Positions 57,959-64,000 of a DNA stretch of 64,000 nucleotides are shown here, in pieces. Source of the stretch: CAMAVH01 sp036500145 (GTDB lineage: Bacteria > Pseudomonadota > Alphaproteobacteria > SMXQ01); assembly GCA_036500145.1 (NCBI GenBank), contig DASYCO010000065.1, positions 25,908-89,907 on the forward strand, read 5' to 3'. Each line of letters opens with the position of its first letter. Within the stretch, counting starts at the first letter, position 1. Position numbers and translations under genes: made by a program. The notes below the pieces were generated by a model that was not told where the DNA came from, searched no databases, and saw only the letters and a list, made by a program, of their open reading frames with translations.

Positions 57959-58936
57959 GTGAGCGACGCCGCCCTGCAGATGCGCAGCGGGTCTCCGGTC
58001 TACGACAAGGCCGGCGATGCGGATTCGGCCGCGCTCTCGCCGTCCGTCGGCGACTTCGTGGCGCTGCTGAAGCCGCGCGTCATGTCGCTCGTCGTCTTCA
58101 GCGGCCTCGCCGGCCTGCTGGCGGCGCCCGGCCATCTCCATCCGTTCCTCGCCGCCATCGCCATCTTCTGCATCGCCATCGGCTCGGGCGCGTCCGGCGC
58201 GATCAACATGTGGTACGAGCGCGACCTCGACGCGCTGATGACGCGCACCAAGAGCCGTCCGCTGCCGGCCGGGCGGATGGCCCCCGACACCGCGATCCAG
58301 TTCGGCGTGGCGCTCGCCGTCGGCGCCGTGCTCATCATGGGCCTGGCGGTCAACTGGACCGCCGCCGTGCTGCTCGCCATGGCCGAGGCCTTCTACGTCT
58401 TCGTCTACACGGTCTGGCTCAAGCGCCGCACGCCGCAGAACATCGTCATCGGCGGCGCCGCCGGCGCCTTCCCGCCGATGATCGGCTGGGCCGCGGTGAC
58501 CGGCGACCTGGCGCTGCTGCCGATCATGCTGTTCGCCATCATCTTCATGTGGACGCCGCCGCACTTCTGGGCGCTGGCGCTCTACCGCTCGGGCGACTAC
58601 GCGCGCGCCGGCGTGCCGATGCTGCCGGTGGTCGCCGGCCCGAAGGCGACGAAGCGCCAGATCCTGCTCTATTCGCTGCTGCTCGTGCCGCTGACCTTGG
58701 CGCCGTGGGCGCTCGACCTCGCGGGCGCGCTCTACGGCGCCAGCGCCGCCGTCCTCGGCGCGCTGTTCCTCGCCTGCGCCGTCGCCGTGCAGTTCGACGG
58801 GACCGAGAAGGCCGCGCGCCGCCTGTTCGGCTACTCGATCCTCTATCTCTTCCTGCTGTTCGCAGCGCTTGTCGCCGATTCGCTGCTCGGCCTCGCCCCG
58901 GCCGCCGCGGCCTGGAGCTGGAGTATCCCCCTGTGA
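57959..58936 (+). CDS. ctaB: Heme O synthase (protoheme IX farnesyltransferase)
   Basis: Makes heme O from heme b; 325 aa, nine-helix UbiA-superfamily enzyme. Asp-rich and family motifs: NMWYERDLDALMTRTKSRPLP, and WTPPHFWALALYRSGDYARAGVPMLPVV. GTG 57959 follows GAGGAAG. Its stop overlaps coxF by one base. Confidence 0.96.
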   Translation: MSDAALQMRSGSPVYDKAGDADSAALSPSVGDFVALLKPRVMSLVVFSGLAGLLAAPGHLHPFLAAIAIFCIAIGSGASGAINMWYERDLDALMTRTKSRPLPAGRMAPDTAIQFGVALAVGAVLIMGLAVNWTAAVLLAMAEAFYVFVYTVWLKRRTPQNIVIGGAAGAFPPMIGWAAVTGDLALLPIMLFAIIFMWTPPHFWALALYRSGDYARAGVPMLPVVAGPKATKRQILLYSLLLVPLTLAPWALDLAGALYGASAAVLGALFLACAVAVQFDGTEKAARRLFGYSILYLFLLFAALVADSLLGLAPAAAAWSWSIPL

Positions 58937-59058
58937 TGGCCGGCAAGAAGAACGACAACCTGCGCAAGCGCAACATCGCCCTTCTGATCGTCCTGGTCGG
59001 GCTGGTGGCGCTGTTCTACGCGCTGACGATCGTCAAGATCACGGGGAACCTCGGATGA
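58936..59058 (+). CDS. CoxF-type small membrane protein
   Basis: 40-aa single-helix protein (IALLIVLVGLVALFYALTIV) with a basic N-terminus, in the position of coxF in other alphaproteobacterial cox operons. It overlaps ctaB (TGATG) and ctaG (ATGA). It is probably an oxidase assembly or stability factor. Confidence 0.85.
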   Translation: MAGKKNDNLRKRNIALLIVLVGLVALFYALTIVKITGNLG

Positions 59059-59645
59059 GCTCCCCGCAGCAGCGCCGCAACAAGCTCATCGCCGGCATCG
59101 CCGTCGCCACCGTCGCCGTGATGGTGGGGGCGAGCTACGCCGCCGTGCCGCTCTACAAGGTGTTCTGCCAGGCGACCGGCTACGACGGCACGACGCAGCG
59201 CGCAGACGCGGCCCCGGACCAGGTGCTCGACCGCGACGTCACCGTCACCTTCAACGCCGACGTCGGCCAGAGCCTGCCCTGGAAGTTCCTGCCCGTGCAG
59301 CGCAACGTCACCGTGAAGGTCGGCGAGACGGCGCTCATCTACTACCGGGCGACGAACGTCTCCGACAAGCCGATCGTCGGCATGGCGACCTTCAACGTCA
59401 CGCCCGACAAGGCCGGCCAGTACTTCGACAAGATCGCCTGCTTCTGCTTCACCGAGCAGCGCCTGGAGCCGGGCCAGTCGATCGACATGCCCGTCACCTT
59501 CTTCATCGACCCGGCGATCGCCAAGGACCGCAACCTCGACGACCTGACCGACGTCGCCCTGTCCTACACCTTCTTCCCGGTGGACAAGCCGGCCGCGCGC
59601 GACACCGCCGCGGCCTCGGCCCCCGCCGGCACCGGCATCAACTGA
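59055..59645 (+). CDS. ctaG: Cytochrome c oxidase assembly protein CtaG/Cox11
   Basis: Delivers copper to CuB of subunit I. 196 aa: one N-terminal membrane helix, then a periplasmic immunoglobulin-like domain with the copper-binding CFCF motif (KIACFCFTEQRL). VPLYKVFCQATGYDGTTQRA is typical. ATG 59055 overlaps the coxF stop by four bases. Confidence 0.96.
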   Translation: MSSPQQRRNKLIAGIAVATVAVMVGASYAAVPLYKVFCQATGYDGTTQRADAAPDQVLDRDVTVTFNADVGQSLPWKFLPVQRNVTVKVGETALIYYRATNVSDKPIVGMATFNVTPDKAGQYFDKIACFCFTEQRLEPGQSIDMPVTFFIDPAIAKDRNLDDLTDVALSYTFFPVDKPAARDTAAASAPAGTGIN

Positions 59646-59692
59646 CCGTCCATTAATCAGCAGCGCGTAACGAGAATAAGGGACCGCGAACG

Positions 59693-60520
59693 ATGAGCAC
59701 GACCCAAGCCGAAGGCCACGAGGCCAAGCACCCGTACCACCTGGTCGACCCGAGCCCGTGGCCGCTGCTCGGCTCGCTCGCCGCAGGCGCGCTCGCGGTC
59801 GGCGCCGTGCTGTTCCTGCATGACGAAGGCCCCTGGCTGATGATCGCCGGCTTCCTCGCCGTGCTCTTCGTCATGGCCATGTGGTGGCGCGACGTGATCC
59901 GCGAGGGCCACCAGGGCTTCCACACCGCCGTCGTCCGCATCGGCCTGCGCTACGGCATGGCGCTGTTCATCGCGTCCGAAGTGATGTTCTTCGTCGCCTT
60001 CTTCTGGGCCTACTTCACCTCGTCGCTCTATCCGAAGGCCGCCATCGGCGGCGTCTGGCCGCCGGCCGACATCCACGTCTTCAACCCGTGGGACCTGCCG
60101 TTCCTCAACACGCTAATCCTGCTGACCTCGGGCGTGTCGCTGACCTGGGCGCACCACGCCCTGCTCGACAACAACCGCAAGGACGCGATCCGCGGCCTGG
60201 CGATCACCGTCGCCCTCGGCCTGATCTTCACCTGCGTGCAGGCCTTCGAGTACCACCACGCCACCTTCGCCTTCGGCCAGAACATCTATACGTCGACCTT
60301 CTTCATGGCGACGGGGTTCCACGGCTTCCACGTCATCGTCGGCACGACCTTCCTGATCGTCTGCCTCGCGCGCATGTCGAAGGGCGACTTCACGCCGACC
60401 CAGCATGTCGGCTTCGAAGCCGCCGCCTGGTACTGGCACTTCGTCGACGTGGTGTGGCTGTTCCTCTTCGCCTGCATCTACTGGTGGGGTTCGGGCGGCG
60501 CGGTCTTCGCCGCCGAGTAA
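59693..60520 (+). CDS. ctaE: Cytochrome c oxidase subunit III
   Basis: 275 aa, seven helices. Family signatures HEAKHPYHLVDPSPWPLLGS, MWWRDVIREGHQGFHT, FASEVMFFVAFFWAY-like FIASEVMFFVAFFWAYF and ATGFHGFHVIVGT. Membrane subunit that stabilises subunit I. It follows ctaG by 47 bases. Confidence 0.97.
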   Translation: MSTTQAEGHEAKHPYHLVDPSPWPLLGSLAAGALAVGAVLFLHDEGPWLMIAGFLAVLFVMAMWWRDVIREGHQGFHTAVVRIGLRYGMALFIASEVMFFVAFFWAYFTSSLYPKAAIGGVWPPADIHVFNPWDLPFLNTLILLTSGVSLTWAHHALLDNNRKDAIRGLAITVALGLIFTCVQAFEYHHATFAFGQNIYTSTFFMATGFHGFHVIVGTTFLIVCLARMSKGDFTPTQHVGFEAAAWYWHFVDVVWLFLFACIYWWGSGGAVFAAE

Positions 60521-60542
60521 CTTGACCCAGAACGACTTGAGA

Positions 60543-60929
60543 ATGGCCGCCGAACGCGACGATCCGGGTTCTGCGGCCATTCTTGTTTCGCCCTGGCGCG
60601 CCGGCCTACTGTGCCGGTGCCCGCGCTGCGGCAAGGCCCCGCTCTTCGCCGGGCTGCTGACGGTGGCACCCGCCTGCGCCGCCTGCGGCCTCGACCTGCA
60701 GGCCCAGGATTCGGGCGACGGTCCCGCCGTCTTCGTCATCCTCATCCTCGGCGCCGTCGTCGTCGGCCTGGCGCTCGCCGTCGAGCTGGTCTTCGCGCCG
60801 CCGCTGTGGCTGCACATGCTGCTGTGGCCGCCGCTCATCCTCGTCGGCGCCATCGGCCTGCTGCGGCCTTTCAAGGCGACGCTGATCGCCTTCCAGTACC
60901 GCCACCGCGTCGCCGGGCTTGGCGCATAA
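60543..60929 (+). CDS. DUF983 membrane protein
   Basis: 128 aa. The N-terminal cytoplasmic zinc-ribbon-like pair of CxxC motifs (CRCPRCG and CAACG) is followed by two membrane helices. Common in alphaproteobacterial cox operons between subunit III and surf1; an assembly role is inferred only. ATG 60543 follows the ctaE stop by 22 bases. Confidence 0.88.
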   Translation: MAAERDDPGSAAILVSPWRAGLLCRCPRCGKAPLFAGLLTVAPACAACGLDLQAQDSGDGPAVFVILILGAVVVGLALAVELVFAPPLWLHMLLWPPLILVGAIGLLRPFKATLIAFQYRHRVAGLGA

Positions 60930-60942
60930 GCTTGGGCAATCC

Positions 60943-61698
60943 ATGAACTCCACCGCTTCCTCCTCCAAACGCGTCTTCCGCCCGCGCCTGATCCCGACGC
61001 TGGTCATGCTGCCGTTCCTCGTCACGCTGCTCGGTCTCGGCACCTGGCAGCTCGAGCGCCGGGTCTGGAAGCTCGGGCTGATCGCCGACATGGAGGAGCG
61101 CCTGGCGATGCCGCCGGCGCCGCTGAGCGAGCTGCTGCCGCTCGGCCCCGCCGCCGCCTACCGGCCGGTCTTCGCCGTCGGCGTCTACGCCCACGGCAAC
61201 GAGATGCCGCTGATGGCACGCACCTACCGCGGCAAGAACGGCGAGCAGATCGTGACGCCGCTGCTGCTGACGGAGCGCGGCGCCGGCGTCGACAGCGTGC
61301 TGGTCAACCGAGGCTGGGTGCCCGAGGCGAAGAGCGACCCCAAGACGCGGCCCGAGAGCCAGCCCGGCGGCGAGACGGTCGCCACCGGCATCCTGCGCTG
61401 GCCGTCGACCCCCGGGACGTTCACGCCCGACAACGATCCGGCGCGCAACCAATGGTACTGGACCGACGTTCACGCCATGGCGGAAGCCGCCGACCTCTCC
61501 CGGCCGGCGCCCGTCGTCATCGACGTCGGGCCCAACAAGGCGGACCCCAAGGCCTTGCCCATCGGGGGGCAGACGATCATCGACCTGCCCAACGACCACC
61601 TGCAGTACGCCATCACCTGGTTTGCCCTGGCGGCTGTGCTGCTGGCCACCTACATACTGTCCCAGAGGCGTCCGCTGGACGCCCCGTCCTCAGACTGA
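60943..61698 (+). CDS. SURF1-family oxidase assembly protein
   Basis: 251 aa. An N-terminal helix (MLPFLVTLLGLGTWQLERRVWK) and a C-terminal helix (AITWFALAAVLLATYILSQRR) flank a periplasmic domain, with VNRGWVP and the family LPNDHLQYAITWF. It helps insert heme a into subunit I. ATG 60943 is chosen; TTG 60919 would overlap DUF983. Confidence 0.93.
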   Translation: MNSTASSSKRVFRPRLIPTLVMLPFLVTLLGLGTWQLERRVWKLGLIADMEERLAMPPAPLSELLPLGPAAAYRPVFAVGVYAHGNEMPLMARTYRGKNGEQIVTPLLLTERGAGVDSVLVNRGWVPEAKSDPKTRPESQPGGETVATGILRWPSTPGTFTPDNDPARNQWYWTDVHAMAEAADLSRPAPVVIDVGPNKADPKALPIGGQTIIDLPNDHLQYAITWFALAAVLLATYILSQRRPLDAPSSD

Positions 61699-61709
61699 AA
61701 GCCCGTTCC

Positions 61710-63242
61710 ATGGACGCCGACCGCGCCGATTCGCCCCTGTCGAACAACACGCAGCCCTACGACGCGCTGGAATCGCGCTTCCGCCGCATCGACCAGCTTG
61801 GCGAGATCGCGGGCATGCTGCAGTGGGACATGGCGGCGATGATGCCGTCGGGCGGCGCCGAGACGCGCGCCGACCAGCTCGCGACCCTCAAGGTCATGGC
61901 CCATGAGTTGCTGAGCGACAGCTCGACCGGCGACCTGCTGGACGGCGCCGAGCATGACTGGGCCGACGCGCTCGACCCCTGGCAGCGCGCCAACCTGAAA
62001 GAGATGCGCCGGTCGCAGCGCAGCGCCACGGCGCTGCCGGCCGACCTGGTCTCCGCCTTGTCCCTGTCGGCGTCGCGCTGCGAGCAGATGTGGCGCCAGG
62101 CGCGCGCCGAGAGCGACTTCAACATGGTGCTGCCCTTGATGAAGGAGCAGCTCAAGCTGGTGCGCGAGCAGGCCAAGATCCTCGGCGCCGCGCTCAAGCT
62201 CTCGCCCTACGACGCGCTGCTCGACGGCTACGAGCCCGACGGCCGCTCGGCCGAGATCGACCCGGTGTTCGACGACCTCGCGGCCTTCCTGCCCGAATTC
62301 ATCGGCAAGGCGCTGGAGCACCAGGCCTCGAAGCCCGAGCCGCTCAAGCTCAAGGGCCCGTTCTCCGTCGAGGCGCAGCGCCAGCTCGGCCTCAAGCTGA
62401 TGGGCATCGTCGGCTTCGACTTCAACCACGGCCGCCTCGACACCAGCGCCCATCCCTTCTGCGGCGGCGTGCCCGAGGACGTGCGCATCACCACGCGCTA
62501 CGACAAGGCGGACTTCATGCGCTCGCTGATGGGCGTGCTGCACGAGACCGGCCACGCCCTCTACGAGCAGGGCCTGCCGAGCCGCTGGCGCGGCCAGCCG
62601 GTCGGCTACGCGCGCGGCATGAGCACGCACGAGAGCCAGTCGCTGCTGATGGAGATGCAGGCCTGCCGCACGAAGGAGTTCATCACCTTCGCCGCTCCCC
62701 TGATCCGCGAGGCCTTCAACAAGAACGGCCCGGAGTGGGAGCCCGACAACCTGCATCGGCTCTACACGCGGGTCGAGCGCGGCTTCATCCGCGTCGACGC
62801 CGACGAGACGACCTATCCGGCCCACGTCATCCTGCGCTACCGCCTGGAGAAGGCGATGATCGCCGGCGACCTCGAGCCCATCGACCTGCCGGGTGCCTGG
62901 AACGCCGGGATGCAGAAGCTGCTCGGCGTCCTGCCGCCCGACGACGCGCACGGCTGCCTGCAGGACATCCACTGGTACGACGGGGCCTGGGGCTATTTCC
63001 CGACCTACACACTGGGCGCCATGACGGCGGCGCAGCTGTTCGCCGCTGCCGAAGAGGCCGTCCCGAACCTGCGCGACGAGCTGTCGCGCGGCGAGTTCGG
63101 CAACATGGTCGGCTGGCTGCGCAGCCATGTGCATGGCCGCGCCTCGTCGATCAGCGCGCGCGAGATTCTCGTGCAGGCGACCGGCAAGCCGCTCGACGCG
63201 GGCGTCTTCAAAGCCCATCTCGAACGCCGTTATCTTTCGTAA
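61710..63242 (+). CDS. M32 carboxypeptidase
   Basis: 510-aa thermostable-type (Taq-family) metallocarboxypeptidase. The zinc motif HETGH lies at H278, E279 and H282 in VLHETGHALYEQG, followed by STHESQSLLME (third ligand Glu). It acts on peptide C-termini in the cytoplasm. It is inserted between surf1 and thrC, which are adjacent in many relatives, only 11 bases after surf1. Confidence 0.95.
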   Translation: MDADRADSPLSNNTQPYDALESRFRRIDQLGEIAGMLQWDMAAMMPSGGAETRADQLATLKVMAHELLSDSSTGDLLDGAEHDWADALDPWQRANLKEMRRSQRSATALPADLVSALSLSASRCEQMWRQARAESDFNMVLPLMKEQLKLVREQAKILGAALKLSPYDALLDGYEPDGRSAEIDPVFDDLAAFLPEFIGKALEHQASKPEPLKLKGPFSVEAQRQLGLKLMGIVGFDFNHGRLDTSAHPFCGGVPEDVRITTRYDKADFMRSLMGVLHETGHALYEQGLPSRWRGQPVGYARGMSTHESQSLLMEMQACRTKEFITFAAPLIREAFNKNGPEWEPDNLHRLYTRVERGFIRVDADETTYPAHVILRYRLEKAMIAGDLEPIDLPGAWNAGMQKLLGVLPPDDAHGCLQDIHWYDGAWGYFPTYTLGAMTAAQLFAAAEEAVPNLRDELSRGEFGNMVGWLRSHVHGRASSISAREILVQATGKPLDAGVFKAHLERRYLS

Positions 63243-63263
63243 GCCTTTGATATAAATAGGGAA

Positions 63264-63282
63264 GGGCGAGCCTTGCTCGCCC
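63264..63282 (+). terminator. Stem-loop between the M32 gene and thrC
   Basis: GGGCGAGC and GCTCGCCC pair around CTT, 21 bases after the M32 stop. There is no T-run, so termination is uncertain; TATAAAT at 63251 nearby could be a weak promoter element. Confidence 0.35.
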
Positions 63283-63328
63283 GGGCCAGGGCCTTTAGTC
63301 TCGGCCTTTCCCATCCAGGAGTTTCGGT

Positions 63329-64000
63329 TTGCGCTACATCAGCACCAGAGGAGCGGCTGCGCCCCTCCGCTTCGACGACGTTTTGCTCGCCGGTCTCGCG
63401 CGCGACGGCGGCCTCTACGTGCCGGAATCCTGGCCCCGCTTCACGCCGGCGGAGATTCGCGCCTTCGCCGGGCTGCCCTATCACGAGATCGCGTTCCGCG
63501 TCATGGCGCCTTTCGTCGAGGGCGCCATCGAGCGCGACGTCTTCGAGCGCATCGTCACCGAGACCTACCGCGACTTCGGCCATCCCGCCGTGGCGCCGCT
63601 GAAGCAGCTCTCGCCCAACGAATGGGTGATGGAGCTTTTCCACGGCCCCACCCTGGCGTTCAAGGACTACGCCATGCAGCTGCTCGGGCGGCTGTTCGAC
63701 CACGTGCTGGCCCAGCGCGGCGAGCGCGTCACCATCGTCGGCGCCACCTCGGGCGACACCGGCTCCGCCGCCATCGAGGCGACGCGCGGCCGCAAGGGCG
63801 TCGACATCTGTATTCTCCATCCGGCGGGGCGCACGTCGGAAGTCCAGCGCCGGCAGATGACAACCGTGGACGCGCCCAATGTCCACAATGTCGCGCTCGA
63901 AGGCACCTTCGACGATTGCCAGAATATCGTGAAGGCCCTGTTCGCCGACGCCAAGTTCCGCGACGAAGCGAATCTCTCGGCGGTGAACTCCATCAACTGG
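63329..64000 (+). CDS. thrC: Threonine synthase, N-terminal part
   Basis: First 224 codons of the PLP enzyme converting O-phosphohomoserine to threonine; the gene runs off the right edge. It begins RYISTRGAAAPLRFDDVLLAGLARDGGLYVP. The PLP lysine is K112 in FHGPTLAFKDYAMQLL, with SGDTGSAAIEA as the phosphate-binding loop. The start is TTG 63329, with AGGAG upstream. Confidence 0.96.
   Translation, partial: MRYISTRGAAAPLRFDDVLLAGLARDGGLYVPESWPRFTPAEIRAFAGLPYHEIAFRVMAPFVEGAIERDVFERIVTETYRDFGHPAVAPLKQLSPNEWVMELFHGPTLAFKDYAMQLLGRLFDHVLAQRGERVTIVGATSGDTGSAAIEATRGRKGVDICILHPAGRTSEVQRRQMTTVDAPNVHNVALEGTFDDCQNIVKALFADAKFRDEANLSAVNSINW

Overview
The window is GC-rich, densely coded chromosomal DNA from an alphaproteobacterium. 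The evidence is established gene order and family content: ubiA divergent from rsmE-gshA; tldD followed by coxB-ctaD-ctaB-coxF-ctaG-coxC-DUF983-surf1-thrC; lspA followed by a DUF3035 lipoprotein and paired M16 peptidases; a DUF374-waaA-lpxK-acyltransferase block; and a DUF4170 protein. The genus cannot be fixed from the sequence, though a Rhodospirillales-like or related lineage is plausible. No phage, insertion sequence, CRISPR array, rRNA or tRNA gene was seen.

Layout. 1-5669 is an accessory/stress region: the start of a DHA2-type MFS exporter, a Tat-exported multicopper oxidase, msrB, an aldo/keto reductase, an SDR and a membrane acyltransferase. 6056-9828 is a tightly overlapping set: a DUF3034 outer-membrane-like protein, an exported truncated hemoglobin, an exported amicyanin-like cupredoxin and a membrane histidine kinase. 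10025-19442 is a catabolic and oxidative-stress region: a NicX-like metalloenzyme, a DUF1194 protein, an ornithine-cyclodeaminase-like enzyme, an iron superoxide dismutase with a C-terminal extension, two tandem D-2-hydroxyacid dehydrogenases, two SDRs, a small unknown protein, and a MaoC hydratase behind a promoter with PhaR-like palindromes. 19616-31038 is housekeeping: ribF, ileS, lspA, DUF3035, an M16 pair, pgi and mutL.

31150-39370 holds RNA-modification and nucleotide genes: rsmD, an RluB-like pseudouridine synthase, a PuuD-like amidotransferase, tadA, a redoxin-2OG oxygenase fusion, purD, xseA and an M23 peptidase. 39395-44841 on the minus strand is a lipid A/Kdo operon led by pmbA. 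44942-52611 holds an anion transporter with ubiD, DUF4170, a lipoprotein, ubiA, rsmE, gshA and chorismate mutase. 52803-64000 has a VOC protein and tldD on the minus strand, then the aa3-type cytochrome c oxidase operon, an M32 carboxypeptidase and the start of thrC.

How they connect. UbiA and UbiD act in successive steps of ubiquinone synthesis and feed the respiratory chain ending in the Cox oxidase, whose heme and copper assembly factors (CtaB, CtaG, Surf1) are in the same operon. PmbA/TldE and TldD, the two halves of one protease, are about 8 kb apart. The most interesting material is the globin/cupredoxin/kinase operon, the redoxin-dioxygenase fusion, the operator array before the MaoC gene, the sodB leader and SOD extension, and the dispersed composite palindromes.
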